A stretch of DNA of 64,000 bases from Bettongia penicillata ogilbyi (GCA_023548195.1 JAJHZJ010000009.1:1779501-1843500), one strand, 5' to 3'; positions 1 to 11,662 are shown, counted from the stretch's first letter. Notes: a model not told the origin generated them from the sequence alone. Numbers and translations are program-made.

Positions 1-243
1 ACTTTTAAGTGCTAGAGAATGAGCACTGAGGAAGCACGGCTTCCTTAGTGCAGTAACAGAATAGGGATATTTATAAATGTTGTATGCTTTATCAAGTGTA
101 AAAGTTCTGGTATAATAGAAAGAGGTACTAGAATACCTATCTACCTAAATAGGTATGATTATGTCAGTACTGTTTTTTTTCTACAAAAAACTTAGATCAT
201 ATTGTATAATTATGTTCAAACTAATGTTACTCTTATTTTTCAG
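1..243 (+). other. KIF23: 3' end of last KIF23 intron
   Basis: AT-rich non-coding sequence ending in a pyrimidine-rich tract and CAG at 241-243, a good splice acceptor immediately before the proposed terminal exon. The donor lies outside the window. The assignment depends entirely on the KIF23 call for the next exon. Confidence 0.5.
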
Positions 244-259
244 GCGCAGAAAGCCATGA
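244..259 (+). CDS. KIF23: KIF23 (MKLP1) terminal coding exon, last residues and stop
   Basis: After the acceptor at 241-243, one base completes a split codon. The frame then reads Arg-Arg-Lys-Pro and TGA at 257-259, which fits the basic C-terminus of the mitotic kinesin-6 KIF23 (human protein ends in Lys-Arg-Lys-Lys-Pro). KIF23 pairs with RACGAP1 in centralspindlin and acts at the central spindle in cytokinesis. With so few residues visible, the call rests mainly on position: in human, KIF23 lies a few kilobases upstream of RPLP1 in the same orientation, as here. The alternative is another gene ending in a similar basic tail, or a chance acceptor. Only the tail is present; the motor and coiled coil would lie to the left of the window. 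Confidence 0.6.
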
Positions 260-695
260 TTTGAGCTTCATTCTAATAAAGGATTTTTTTCATGTTATTG
301 ATTTCTTTTGAATCAAACAGCTGTGCTATTTTGTGAAAACAAAAACTTGCTTTATTTAACATCGCATACCTCATAGCTGTTGGCTGTGCTATATACACTG
401 GGCAAAGAGAGCAACACTTCCCCGTCTCCAAAGACATGTATTCAAATTCTCCATACATCCTGCTGTACTTACGAATTTCAGAAAGAAAACTCTTTACTTG
501 TTTGTATATTAACTTCTGATTATGCTATTTTGTGTATATTTTTGTATACTCTTATAGATAATCATGCAAGGCTTTGCCTTGGGGAAAGAGGGTGGTGTAT
601 TTGGCTCGTGTTCTTTTATAGAATTCTTTTATACTTTTTCCAACTTAGATCTCATTTTTAGGTTGAAAATAAAACACATGCTGCTATTTAGCTAC
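260..695 (+). other. KIF23: KIF23 3' UTR with two poly(A) signals
   Basis: AT-rich sequence following the stop. AATAAA occurs at 275-280, only 16 bases after the stop codon, and again at 668-673. The second would give a 3' UTR of roughly 430 bases. Open frames in this stretch have no recognisable homology and are taken as noise. Confidence 0.45.
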
Positions 696-3089
696 AAAAA
701 TGCACTTTAGACATGTTTTGCTGGCAATTCAAACTTTCATAACAAAGTGAATTCAGTGATTGTCTTATCAGAATTCATATTGGAAAGTGAATTGTGTTGA
801 ATTTCAGTATATATACATAATCAGTTTTCTGGCATCTGACTATGATAAATGACCTAGGATAAAAAGCACTAAAAATATGAAGTGTATAATATGAAAAGAC
901 ATTTTCGTTTTAAATTGCAACTGTATTATATAAATTAGAAAAAATTTTTAGGGTATTTTATTAAGTGGAATTACCAGTTAATAAACATATATCTATATAT
1001 AAAATGTATCTTTGGAAACAATTTGAAAAATATAACCAGCAAACACATTTAAAGTATTTTGTATCACTTTGTGTTTCTAAATTATATAATAAGAATATAC
1101 TCTATTTGAATAAATTTGAATTTTTTTTTTTGAAAATGGTTTTTAACACACATGAGTGCAGAGGAATCAATTTCTTGGCCTCGAATTAGATAATATTTGT
1201 GAAGCGTTCGGCACAGTGCCTCACACTTAGTAGTTGCTATTTAAATGCTTATTACCTCCCCCACACTACTTGGAATTGAAGGGCTTCTGAGTTCCCTAAT
1301 CTGTCCTTCGTACTTGAACTGAAATTCCTTCCACAATTCTCGGGTCATTTGATCCCTCTCCTTGATGACTTTGAGTCTTGGAGGATTTATGCCTTATGAG
1401 ACAGGCCATTTTCCTTTTGGATAGCATCAATGTGAAGAAATCTTTCATTATATTGACCTTAAGATTATCAGGCTGAAATCATGTTTTGATAAATACCAAG
1501 GGGAGTTATAATGGGATTTTGTTTGAGCCTCAATAAGTTTTTGTTATATAGAAACTTTCATTGGTGATACGTATTGTAACCAAGACCACAGGCCTTGGGC
1601 TCAGGAGACCGGCTCATGCTTCCTAGTACAAATCACTTAGCTCATCATTATTATTCAGACATTACTAGAAATCGTTTAACCCTGAGCCTCAGTTTCTTCA
1701 TCTATAAAATGGGGATGACACTTGTACCGCTACTTCTGCCCGTTTTATTACCACAATGAAGCAGCCCTCATTTTACCATTGTGACACTGAAGCACATCCA
1801 CTGACTGATCTGACTGCCAAAAGGAACTGGTAATCTTTGCACCACAATGGTTCTTTCAATTTGCATTGCCCTGGCTTTTACCAAATGCAATTGTGAATTT
1901 TGGGAAGAAGCCTCTAGTTTCCTTTGAAGCTGCTGCTTTTCCATTTTTACAGCTGAATTTAAAGCTTAGAAAGGACTGACTTTATTCATTGTTATAGCAA
2001 ATTTAAACTGATACCAAACCTGACTAGTAGTCCAATATTTAGTCATACCTCTTGAATATTATGATGAGGGTATGTGTATGTCTTGTGTAAAGGCTCATGG
2101 AGAGCAGGCTCACATTCCTCTTACAGGTAAAAAGCCAGAGAAGATGATGTTAGGCAACAAAAGGCCTGACTAACATCCTTCATGTTGTTTTTGTGTGAGA
2201 AAGTCTCAACAAGTCATTGTTACTCATCTGTGAAGGGATTATTAGTAAGTACTTCAGTTGAAATACTGAAGCAACAGTGCAAGTTTTCCCATCTTTTCAG
2301 TGAAGAAACTGAGACTTGGAGTTGTGACTGGCACTGGATGTATCCTAATCTTGGACTATATTTTAGTTGATAGTGCCTGACAAAAATTATATTAGAACCA
2401 ACTCTTGGGTCAGTGACAGCCTCTGAGAAAAGCTGTGGTACTCATAACCCAAAAGTCTTATTTCTCCCTTTTTCTTGTTTGTTCCAGGCTGATGATGAAA
2501 GAATGCAAATAAGTTTTAAGCTAATACTTGTTAGAAGACAGGAAGTGACTGAAATAAGTGGCTATTACATTAGTAATGGTTTTGCCATGGATAACCTAAG
2601 CACTTAGAATTCAGTGTGTAATAATTTCTTGAATCAAATAAACTAGCTTTCTAAGAAAATGAAGACATTTATTGAAAGTAGTCCAGCGAAAGGAAGCAAA
2701 ACAAAATTTGGGGTGTAGGGTTAAGCTTCCTCAATTACTTTTGCACCATTTTGTACTCCCCAGATTTTGTTCATTGAGCCCTGCATTTTAATCAGTTAAC
2801 AAACTGAAAGTGGCTGCTGAAAGACTTAAGTTCATCTCCCTTTGACAGCACACGATGGAAGCCAAGTCCCTTAACCTTCTGGCGTCCACAGCAGTTTTAT
2901 GACTGTTGCAAAGCAAGTAAGTGATCTGCATCATAGAGGGTTTCTTCATGGGACAGTCTCTATATGGATGAAATCAGTTACTGACCAAAAGTGTCGAGCA
3001 GTGTGCCCGGGTATTAGGGATACAGAAATAGTCCCTACCTTTGAGGAGCATACATTTTATCACAGGCATATGTGTTTAGATTATAGGAC
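696..3089. other. Intergenic spacer between KIF23 and RPLP1
   Basis: About 2.4 kb without a supported gene. It holds one MIR-like fragment (separate entry) and an L2-tail-like stretch near 2990-3060. The short open frames show no recognisable domain. Confidence 0.6.
1585..1745 (+). repeat. MIR/Ther-1-type CORE-SINE fragment
   Basis: Decayed copy recognised by the order of its conserved blocks: a 'caggagacc' head, a 'caaatcacttag' block, then 'cctcagtttcttcatct' followed by 'ataaaatggggatgac'. This is the usual MIR body. Confidence 0.5.
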
Positions 3090-3099
3090 TGTAGCAAGA

Positions 3100-3365
3100 G
3101 AACTGGAATAGAACTCAAGAGGTCATCCAGTCCAAACCTATTTTATAACAGCTGGTATCTTTAGTATTTTCAGGCATGCCAAGGGCTTTAACTAGTTTTT
3201 CTTACTTGATCCTGACGTCAACCAAGGGAAGTAGGTCCTATGGCTGTTCCCATTTTACAGTTGAGAGGAGTGCCAATAACTACAGAGCTGGGATTCCCAG
3301 AGAGAACCCAAGTCCTGACTTTAAGGCCAGAATTCTACCACGCCACTCTCTCTAAACCGAATCTT
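3100..3365 (-). repeat. MIR/MIR3-type SINE, antisense
   Basis: Contains the antisense CORE-SINE blocks 'cattttacag', 'actacagagctggga' and 'ccaagtcctgactttaaggcc'. It lies just upstream of a second antisense SINE. Boundaries are approximate. Confidence 0.45.
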
Positions 3366-3427
3366 AAGTGCTGTGGTCCCTGGGCCCACACCTGGTGCCA
3401 CGTTCTCTGGCGGCTTCCTTTGTTTCT

Positions 3428-3617
3428 TCGGTCAGTCACATCTGACTCTTTGTGACTCCATCTGGGGTTCTGTTGGCCCATTTCCTTCTCCACTTCATTC
3501 GGATGGGCAAACTGAAGCAGTCACCTGCCCAGAGTCACACCGCTTAGTGTCTTGAGACCACATTTGAACGCAGGTCTTTGCCTGGCCCTCTCTCTAGCGC
3601 ACCACCCAGCTGCCTAA
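3428..3617 (-). repeat. tRNA-derived SINE with RTE-like tail, antisense
   Basis: Antisense copy beginning with the tail block 'gtcacatctgactctttgtg' and ending with the head block 'acccagctgcc'. The same two ends occur in the copies at 21.3, 56.8 and 61.6 kb. Confidence 0.6.
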
Positions 3618-4444
3618 ATCCAACTCACCTGCGTGTCATGGCATCACCTCCTGAAGGACAAACCGCCACCACGTGTGAGCCACACAGCGCCCTCCCTCCC
3701 TCCCTACCTCGGGGTTTACGGGCCAGAATCCCAAATCCCTCCGGCTGCGCCTGCCGCTTGCTGCTGCTCACCGTCTGGGAGGGAGTGGAGAGAGCAACTG
3801 CTTCTCTTTGGCCAGAAAAAAAGGCCATTCTGGGTCTCATTTCTTACCCCGCTTTAGTCACCGAAAGCGTTACCTCCGTCACACTGAGACCTGGGAAAAA
3901 CTTTAGTTTCAAAAGCCCGAGACCGCGCCTCTGGGCCCGTCTCCAGGCGTGCTGACGTCTACGGCCACAGAGAGACTACACAGCCCCGCCCCGGCGTCAG
4001 GGTCCGGCAACCGCCCGGGCACTCCGGGCCGGGGTCGTGCGAAAGTCGGGTCGTGCGAAAGTCAGGCCGCGCTCGGGGCAGAGGGGCCTGCGTGGGCGTG
4101 TCTACACCTGTGCGCGCACACGCCTCACGTCCGCACGCGGCTACGTCCACGCCCACAGCCAAGGATTCGGGCGCCAGGCCTGACGGGGCCTCCGAGCCCC
4201 GGCTCCCGGGCCGCTGCCCTGGCCGGCGATCCCGCCCCGTAGCCCACCGCCGCGCTCGGCGGCCTTCCTGCGGGTACTCCACGCGCGCACCGGACAAGGC
4301 TCGAGCCACCTTACCCTAAGCTCTAATGGTTTTCCTAGCGAACAACTCGAGCCAGCCGCACGCCGAGCACGAACCGGAAGTGGAAGGCTCCAGACGCGCT
4401 CGGTCAAAGCCCCGCCCAGCTACTTCCGCTCTCCGCACGCGCTG

Positions 4445-4501
4445 ATTGGCCAAAAGGGTGCGGATATAAGGCGCCGCGACGGCCCTCGGTTCTTTCTCTT
4501 C
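4445..4501 (+). promoter_or_regulatory. RPLP1: RPLP1 core promoter with 5'-TOP start
   Basis: An inverted CCAAT box (ATTGG, 4445-4449) is followed by TATAAG at 4465-4470. About 27 bases later comes a pyrimidine tract starting with C at 4492 (CTTTCTCTTC). This spacing and the C-plus-pyrimidine start are the hallmarks of ribosomal-protein 5'-TOP mRNAs, whose translation responds to mTORC1/LARP1. The start at 4492 is inferred from the motif, not measured. Confidence 0.75.
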
Positions 4502-4619
4502 AGTTGTCCGTAAGGTGCTCGGTTCTTCTTCGGAAGCTAAGGCCGCGTTGGGGTGACCCCTCACTTCAGCCGGCGACTAGCACCACTGCAAACGAGTCTC
4601 TCCTCATTTACCTGCTGAC
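4492..4619 (+). other. RPLP1: RPLP1 5' UTR
   Basis: Short leader between the TOP start and the ATG. It contains blocks shared with the inverted paralogue's leader: GGAAGCTAAGG (4532-4542), GTTGGGGTGA (4548-4557) and a block around GCCGGCGACTAGCACC near 4569-4584. The same blocks occur in the human RPLP1 leader as I remember it, which marks this copy as the likely orthologue. Confidence 0.7.
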
Positions 4620-7543
4620 ATGGCCGTCTCCGAGCTCGCCTGCATCTACTCTGCCCTCATCCTTCACGACGATGAGGTTACGGTCACGGTGAGTGCCGGT
4701 CTGTGGGGGGCGGGGGCGGCCTCTGAGTCGGGGCGGCCGGTGGGCCGGGTACCCGGCTCGTTAAACCTCCGCGCCGCGTGCGGCCCGGCCGGCCAGCCCC
4801 GAAGGAGGCAGGCGGCGGGGCCGGGCCGGGCCTGAAGGGGCGGCTCCCTGCCGGCTGGGCCGGACGGACCGGACCATCCGGGGCTGGAGCACGCGGCCCG
4901 CCCTGGGGGAGGGGCGTCTGTGCAGCACGTGGCTGCCGTCCGCCCGCGGGCGGCCTAGATGACTGGCCTGCGTGGCCCGCCTTTCTAGGGCCAGTCCGCA
5001 CCAAGAATAAACGCGAAGCGCCGCTTGCTCCGCCGGTGTGTCGGGATGAGCCCGCGGCGGAAGGCAGAGTCGGAGACCGCGTGCTTCGGGGAAGGCCACA
5101 GGAGGTGGGGGTGTCTTGGTTTTTACTTCCGAGTTGGAGATGCCTCTCGGACACCCAGGTTGAAAGATGGGGGCTGAGCGAGGAAAGGGACACGCAGCTA
5201 TCCCCAAAGTCTAATCTGAGAACTAAAGAAGTGTGACTGCTGCAGGCTGACAAGAGACCTTTGGAAAAGTTGGTTATTTAGCATTTTAAGATAGTTGGTG
5301 TGCTTTTTGTTAAAGTTCAGCTTAGCTATTACATTTGTTCTGTAGACAGTTTTCGGAGTTAATGATAACTTGAGCGACTTGAAAAGCTTGTGTCCCACCG
5401 CTTGGTCACTCGGAACTGATGCTGATGCCAACAGAACAGTTGACAGCACCCCCAGAAGTCTCATGGAGGGTAGATGTCCAGTGACCGAAGTGCCGCCCAG
5501 AGCGTTTACCGATCTGCCCCACGTCCAGTATAGACAGCGTGCCACAGCCTGTTAAAGCTAAGATTGTGTTCAGCATTCACAAAACTGTAAATGTAATCCT
5601 TGAAGTATCAAATGATGTTTTGGTAACTTTGTAGCATTTGTGCTTCTGAAGATGTTAAAGCTTAAAACTGACTTCTGAATAGACCTAGGAGACCTCTCAT
5701 TGAGATGATAATTAAGCCCATGGGACTGAAAGGGTGCCCTTAGAATTGGGGGGGGGGGTGCATTTAGGGTGAGAAATGAGATTTTCTGAATTCTGAGTTA
5801 CTTAAATGGAGGTTGGGAAATTCTTGGCTCCACCCTTCAATCGGAGGGACCAGGTGGTGATAGGTAGAGTACCAAGGTTGATGGGATTGGTAGGGTGTTG
5901 CGTCTTCCCGACGATGAACTTACTGGGAAGTAGTGCAGATGGGTGAGAAATGAACCAGGAGAAGAGTGGCATGAAAACCCAAATTAGAGCATCTGGGAGA
6001 GTGGGCAACCCTGTTAAATGTTTCAGACAGGTATGTTTTAGCTTAAAACAGTTGGGTGCTATCAAACTTTGAGTATTTGGTGGGGAGTTTGATCTGGATA
6101 GAGTGCCTTGTTATGAAATCAGATCCATTCCAAATAGAGGGTGCAAGATCTCAATTTCTTTAAAAATTTTAGGACCGTCAATTGTAGTGATCACTTCACA
6201 TTTTATCATTTTATTTTATCATTAAGCTACAGTTTCTGATCTCTTGCAGATTTACTTTTCCTTAGGTGAAAATTTGAAAGGTTAGCAGTTAATATTTGAA
6301 AATCAATAAAACTGTAGTCCTATTCAGCATTCCACTGTTTTTTAACCTAGTTTATACTCATCTGCTTCTGTGCAGTCTGTATGAAGTTTGTGTGTATTGT
6401 CATTGTAAGAATATGAATTTTCAGCTGCATTTTATCTCCGTTTCAGGAGGATAAAATAAATGCCCTCATTAAAGCAGCTGGTGTAAATGTTGAACCGTTC
6501 TGGCCTGGATTATTTGCAAAGGTAAGATAACTCTGGGCATGTGGGTTATGTGGACATTGGGGAAAAAACATTTGCACAAAGTAGCCTCTGAAGGAGTCTG
6601 AGCTTATTCTGAAAGACCTGACTCATCTGTCCTAGTTCACATGATAATGAGCAAGTCATTGGGTCCTCTCCATAACAGAGGTAACATGACCTGCAGTGCT
6701 GATTTTGTTGGAGTGGTTGAGAGTATCAAAACACCTAAAACTGTACAAATGGAAGAGTTTTAGGTGGGGCAAGTTAATCAATTTTTGAGCATAAAATGCC
6801 TGATGGCCTCTAAAGTAACTTCCAGTTCCAAGTAGTGACGGGAATATTAGTTTATAAGCAGACTGCCTCTGATGGCTCACAAATTAAGACTGGGGTTCAT
6901 TATGGCAAAATATCATCAAAGAAGCTGCCCAGATAGTTCACTTACCGTCTTTAATATGGGATGTTGATTATGGGGTGAAAACTTTTAACTGGCTTAGTAT
7001 GTGATAATGAGATGTTGGTTTCAGGCCTTGTCCAATGTGAACATTGCAAGTCTCATCTGCAATGTAGGCGTTGGTGGACCTGCCCCAGCAGCTGGTGGTG
7101 CTGCTCCTGCTGGAGGGGCCGCTCCTGCTAGCACAGCTGCCCCAGGTAAGTATTCTTTCTTGTTTGAAAAGCTGGGTTAGGTCCTATTGGGGCTTAAGCG
7201 TTGATAGACTTGTTCAGGGGTGGGGAGCCTGCAGCCTCGAGTCCTTGAAGCAAGATAGATCTTTTTTTGTAAATAAACATTGCTGTGGCAGGCTTTTTCT
7301 CTTTGAAGTTAGGCTTTGGGAAGTTCAAATTGTTTTTGTATCTAAGGCAATAATATAGAATTCTGTGTTATTTGGAAATTCATTTAGTTTGATGGCTGTT
7401 TTTCTATTTAAAGTTTATTGAGTTTTCAAATGTATGATTTTGATTCTTGTCCCTTTTTAGCTGAGGAGAAGAAGAAAGAGGAAGCAAAGAAAGAAGAATC
7501 TGAGGAGTCTGATGATGACATGGGCTTTGGTCTGTTTGACTAA
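4620..7543 (+). CDS. RPLP1: 60S acidic ribosomal protein P1 (RPLP1), four exons
   Basis: P1 pairs with P2 and binds P0 to form the flexible stalk of the 60S subunit, which recruits translational GTPases such as eEF2. Coding exons are 4620-4688, 6447-6521, 7025-7145 and 7461-7543, joined by GT-AG introns in phases 0, 0 and 1; the protein is 115 residues. Residues 1-23 and 24-48 form the helical dimerisation domain (encoded by exons 1 and 2, including [14 protein letters not shown]). Exon 3 gives the Ala/Pro/Gly hinge. Exon 4 gives the charged region and the invariant tail [11 protein letters not shown] that contacts GTPases. The start reads MAVSEL, one Ser shorter than the MASVSEL of human P1 and of the inverted paralogue at 11980-13158. 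The frame is fully open and the domain order complete, so this is the functional orthologue, supported by its place next to KIF23. Confidence 0.96.
4689..7460 (+). other. RPLP1: RPLP1 introns 1-3
   Basis: Introns are 4689-6446 (1758 bases, GTGAGT...TTTCAG), 6522-7024 (503 bases, GTAAGA...TTTCAG) and 7146-7460 (315 bases, GTAAGT...TTTTAG). Intron 1 starts in the CpG island and becomes AT-rich. Intron 2 carries a decayed MIR-like stretch around 6600-6830. I see no convincing box C/D or H/ACA snoRNA in them. Confidence 0.85.
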
Positions 7544-7561
7544 ATATTTTTTGTAACATTA

Positions 7562-7567
7562 AATAAA
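7562..7567 (+). terminator. RPLP1: RPLP1 poly(A) signal
   Basis: AATAAA 18 bases after the TAA at 7541-7543, giving a very short 3' UTR of about 40 bases, as is usual for ribosomal protein mRNAs. Confidence 0.85.
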
Positions 7568-8029
7568 AAAGCTTAACTCAACTAAAATGCAGTTACTTTG
7601 CTAATTTTTAGGTGGTCTCAGCAATGAATACGTAAGTGCTGTCAGGTAGGAGAGGTAGACAGCACTGGGTAAATGAAAGGTATTTAAATACCTTTTATCA
7701 TTTCCATTGATAAAAGAATATCTAGTTTTCACTTTGAACCTTTGGCAATGACTTTGCCAAGAACTTGTTTTTCTGGGCCTTTAGCAGCTGCATTTCTCTG
7801 CTCTGGGCACAGTGTGTCCTGGATTTTCCTCCACCAGGGATCTTGATCCAGGGAGGGGATAAGTGTTTTGGCTCTCCCAGGATGGCTTGTCTGTCTTGGT
7901 GGTGGCAAGCAAAGATAGATGGCCCTTACCCAGCCCCCTCCTGTTTTCACAAGGGTTGTTTCTCAGGACTGATTGGGGAATGGGGCTAGGCTGGAGATTT
8001 TCCCTGTGGCATCTAAATGGTTACAGACA

Positions 8030-8215
8030 GAGCTAGACTTGGCGGCAGGAAGACCTGTGCTCAAAATTTTCCTCAGATATTTACTATGTGACCCTCCCGA
8101 GGAATCACTGCAGTAAGGGTAATTGAATCTCACAGGTTGGTGTGAGGATCAATGGAGTTAAAGTGCTCTTCAGAACTCAGAAGGCCCTGTGTAAATATTT
8201 GCTGTTTTCACTGTC
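8030..8215 (+). repeat. MIR/Ther-1-type CORE-SINE
   Basis: Shows the blocks 'ggcaggaagacctg', 'ctatgtgaccctcc', 'gttggtgtgaggatcaatgg' and 'gtaaatatttgctgtt' in order, as in a near full-length MIR. Confidence 0.5.
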
Positions 8216-9199
8216 TACATATGATGCTTCTGGCTGTTTTAACTTTGCTTCTTAGTGTACTATTCTAAGGACTGGCTTGTTTAAACTCAGATGCTAATTG
8301 TACAGCTTTTGCTCATTCCCTAATCCTGGAAAGACTATGTAGCTAGAAAGGGAAAGAAGACTGAATCGTACAGTCATGAATTATCTAAGCTTGGAAGACT
8401 TTCAGTAAAATAAGTGAAGAGCAGAATTTCAAACTGCTTCTGCAGTTGAAGTGACAACAGTGCACAGTGATCATTTTCAGTTATCACTTAAGTCTGTTGC
8501 TCAGTTATGCTAGGGTTTGGTGGGTGTTAGGTAATGAAGCTATTACTTGGGTACTGAAGTATGCAAGCACTTGCCTCCAGTTACTTAGGAGGCAGTTTTC
8601 TCTGCTTTTAATTACTGTGTACGTACGATTATTTCATACCTGAATGGGTCTTTGATAATGTGCAGCTTTCCAGGACTTCCCACCGCCATTTGACCAACTA
8701 AAAAATGATTGTAATTGTGGAATGTTCTGGACATTGTCCATTTTGTAAAATCCAAATAAGTAGGGCTTAGATTATAATGTACAGGAATTTTAAGTAAAGC
8801 TGAATTCAGAAAATGGCTATTTTTTCTGTTTTTACTTACCTGTGTCTTTGTGCTTTTAGTAAATGCAGGTCATTGCTTAAAATTCACATTAATCATTGAG
8901 TTTTCCCTTGACTTTGACCAATGATTACATGATTTCCCTACACCCATTTAGTATCGACTACTAAGACGTTCAGAAAGTTTGCCTTCTATTTTCTCATTTA
9001 TGCAATTTCTGAGGATCAGCTGGCTTTCAGCAAAGGTAATCAGTTGTCTTTGTGGCCTTGATTTTTGTGTTTCATTGGTAATTTTTCATATGTATAGATA
9101 GATCTCATCAGTTAATCTCTGTTATGTCTTTACCATTTGATGTTAAATTTATATCAAGAATGTATTCTTTGAGGAACTAACTCCCAAGTGGATATATTT

Positions 9200-9500
9200 C
9201 ACTGGAAACTCACCTTTAAATCTTCATCTTTGCGCTGGATGTTTCTGCCTAAGTAACTTACTAACACCTCCAATGCTTGTGAGAATGATCGTTTTGTCTG
9301 CTAAACTCCATTATCCTTGTTAAGAACCTTATCACATCTATTGGATTATTGTAATAATTTAACTGCTGATGTTTTCACTCTCCTGTGCCGTAGGTCTGAT
9401 TTAGTTTCCTTGCTCTCCCCTCCCATCTTCACATTTGTGTGCACCATTCCTAGCTCCTGTATTTCTTTACCACCGATGGAAATTGTTATTTCAAGCCCCA
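9200..9500 (+). repeat. Decayed L2 LINE coding fragment
   Basis: The translation around 9317-9400 has 'LLDYCNNLTAD', matching the 'LDYCN' region upstream of the L2 reverse-transcriptase C-terminus. Followed by a short pyrimidine-rich relic. Boundaries are approximate. Confidence 0.4.
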
Positions 9501-10609
9501 GCTGAATGACTAATGAAGCCTTTTAGCGATCTTTTTAAGTTTTCTTAGAGGACTTCTTTGCCTGGTTAGATGCTCACTTGTAATATACTTTATACATGTT
9601 GCAGGCCTCCATTAACCTCAACAGCATTTGCTGGTCAGGATTCTAAGTACCTTGGTTATGCTGTCATTTTTAATTTTTCTGTCTTCTGGTTCCTTATTTG
9701 GATTATTTTTAATTATGATTTCATTGGTGTTGATAACTCCCTGATGGGAAAGCACCCACACATTGGTTATATTAATAAAAGATTGGTGCATAGGTGCTGA
9801 ATAGAAATGAAGTCAAAAGACTGGACTTGACTTGATAGACTCAACTCTGCGACCACAGGAAGGTCACTGCTTTGAGCCTATTTGCTTCTGCAGCTGTGCT
9901 GCCATACTAAAGGTTTGTGAGGAAAGTGCTTTGTAAATGTTAGAAGTATTTATGCAAATGTAATTTTTTTGTGCTAGAGAGTTGGTCATAAAAAATACAG
10001 TATATGTGTTGAATGTATGATGAAAAAGCACTGGACATGGGAGGCAGGCTTGGATTTAGCTGTGATTGAAGCTGGCTGACCTGTTGAATTTGTTCTTATT
10101 CTTTGTAATGAGATGAAATAGCTCATGAGCAACTCAGGACAAATCTCAATTCTTCTGGTCCAAGGCCTGCAACAAGGGAATCCTTCTTACTTTTGATGAG
10201 CTGTAAAAAGACAGCCCTAGGCAGCTGTGTAAAGCACTAGGAAAAGGCAGAAAATACAGGACTACTTTTGGAGACCAGCGTTTTGACATTTTACCTGTTT
10301 TAAGGGACTTAGCAACAGCTTAAAATGAATAGAGAGCCAGTTGATAACCAGGGGAATTGATATTGCAGGGGGGAGCAGCTGCTTTGGCAAATATTTGAAG
10401 TTTTGTTTTTAGGAGAAAACAGCATAAATGACCTAGTACAAGGAGGAAACAGTGGCTCTTGAGTTCAAATTTTGCTTGAGCATCACCTCTGAGGTCCATC
10501 CCTTACATTTATGAATTTATGGTCTAAAAGGAAGGAGAGTAACCCAGTATATATTTACTTTTGTCTTGACTTTGACCCCCAATAAAAATTGACCATTTGT
10601 GGTTTGGAG

Positions 10610-11020
10610 ATTATTCAGAATCCATATGCTACTATACAAAACTCAAGTCCCCCTCCTCTTAAGGAGCATTGGGAGTGGTGCAGGATACACACAAGTGTAA
10701 TTTCAGGAAGAAAGTAAAGTCAGGGGGATAAGGAAAGGCTTCCTATCCAAAGAAGGTGGCACCTGGTGTGACTTTTGAAGGAAGCCTGGGAATCCTAAGG
10801 GGTAGAGGGAATGCCTAACAGGCATGAATGGATGTTGCAAAAGCAGTCATGCAATGCTGACATATCAAAATAACTAGCAGGTCATTAACTAGAGTGTGAA
10901 GGAAAACAGTATTAAAATCTAGAAAGGTAGAAGGGAGCCAGACTGGAAGATTTAAAATGCTAGGCACTAGTTTTGTCTTTAAGTCCTAAAAGAAATAGGG
11001 AACCAAGTTTAGACCTGTGT
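10610..11020 (-). repeat. L2/CR1-like LINE relic, antisense
   Basis: Its plus-strand phrases ('ggaaaggcttcctatccaaa', 'gaatgcctaacaggcatgaa', 'ggagccagactggaagattt') parallel those of the antisense L2/CR1-like elements at 58.2-59.2 and 60.1-61.6 kb. Heavily decayed. Confidence 0.35.
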
Positions 11021-11307
11021 TGTAGTTAATAGGGTGGTACACACTAGCTAACTTTGGTTAAGTATGTTGGGGTTCAAGTGGTTTTATTTTAACCATAACC
11101 TACCAGTTCTGTGAGCCTAAGTAAGTCACTTAAGTGTCCCAGGAAACCAAGAAAGGTATTGATATTTATGGAAGTTTTTTTCAGTGAAATCACAGGTCAG
11201 GATAAAAAAAAAATTGGGCAGACATTGAAGGTGGACTCCATTGAGAAAGTCACTAACTGGAAGTCATAAGTTGATTGCTAAAATTAGACTTTTGAACAAA
11301 AGAGAAC

Positions 11308-11313
11308 TTTATT
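11308..11313 (-). terminator. Possible poly(A) signal of the RPLP1 paralogue
   Basis: AATAAA on the minus strand about 670 bases after the stop, which would include the WSINE1-like element in the 3' UTR. A nearer candidate is ATTAAA at 11676-11681, about 300 bases after the stop. No signal lies within 50 bases of the stop, unlike RPLP1. Confidence 0.3.
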
Positions 11314-11352
11314 CTTTCCATCCAGCAAGGTTCTTTTGCTTTGACAAAAAAA

Positions 11353-11662
11353 AGGGGGGCAGCTAGGTGGTGCAGGGGATAGAGCACCAGTGCAGGACTC
11401 AGGAGGACCTGAGTTCTAATCTCACCTCGGACACTTGACACTCTAGCTGTGTGACCTTGGGCAAGTCACTTAAACCCCAATTGCCTCATCTTGGGTCACC
11501 TTCAGTCGTCCTGATGAGTATCTGGTCACTGAAGTCAGATGGCTCTGGAGAAGTGAGGCTGGTGACCTGCACAGCCCTGCCTCACTCAAAGTCAAGTGCA
11601 AGTCCTGTCATCATTTCTCTGAGGCGTGGTCTCCTTTGGCAATGAAGGACAAACACATATTT
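11353..11662 (+). repeat. WSINE1-like composite SINE
   Basis: Near full-length copy: tRNA-like head 'ggcagctaggtggtgca', a 'gtgtgaccttgggcaagtca' block, then a second half with 'gatgagtatctggtcactga' and 'aatgaaggacaaacac'. It lies about 320 bases downstream of the stop of the inverted RPLP1 paralogue, antisense to it. Other copies are at 26.8, 34.2 and 44.4 kb. The family name is from memory. Confidence 0.65.

Larger units (their letters stand above)
3900..5260. promoter_or_regulatory. RPLP1: CpG island over the RPLP1 promoter and exon 1
   Basis: Strong rise in G+C and in CpG dinucleotides from about 3.9 kb to 5.2 kb, falling to AT-rich DNA on both sides. It spans the CCAAT/TATA-like promoter, exon 1 and the start of intron 1. 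Long open frames on both strands here (for example 4684-5253 on the minus strand) are by-products of the base composition. Confidence 0.75.
7600..11352. other. Spacer between the two tail-to-tail RPLP1 genes
   Basis: About 3.7 kb with no supported gene. It contains MIR fragments, an L2 coding relic and an L2/CR1-like antisense relic (separate entries); the rest is unassigned AT-rich DNA. No exon-like remnant of RPLP1 lies between the two copies. Confidence 0.6.

Noticed and set aside
4684..5253. 189-codon minus-strand open frame over RPLP1 exon 1 and intron 1
   Set aside because: Same CpG-island artefact, antisense to a known gene, no recognisable protein.
11353..11430. tRNA gene
   Set aside because: The tRNA-like head belongs to a SINE with the full SINE body; the same head recurs in other copies.
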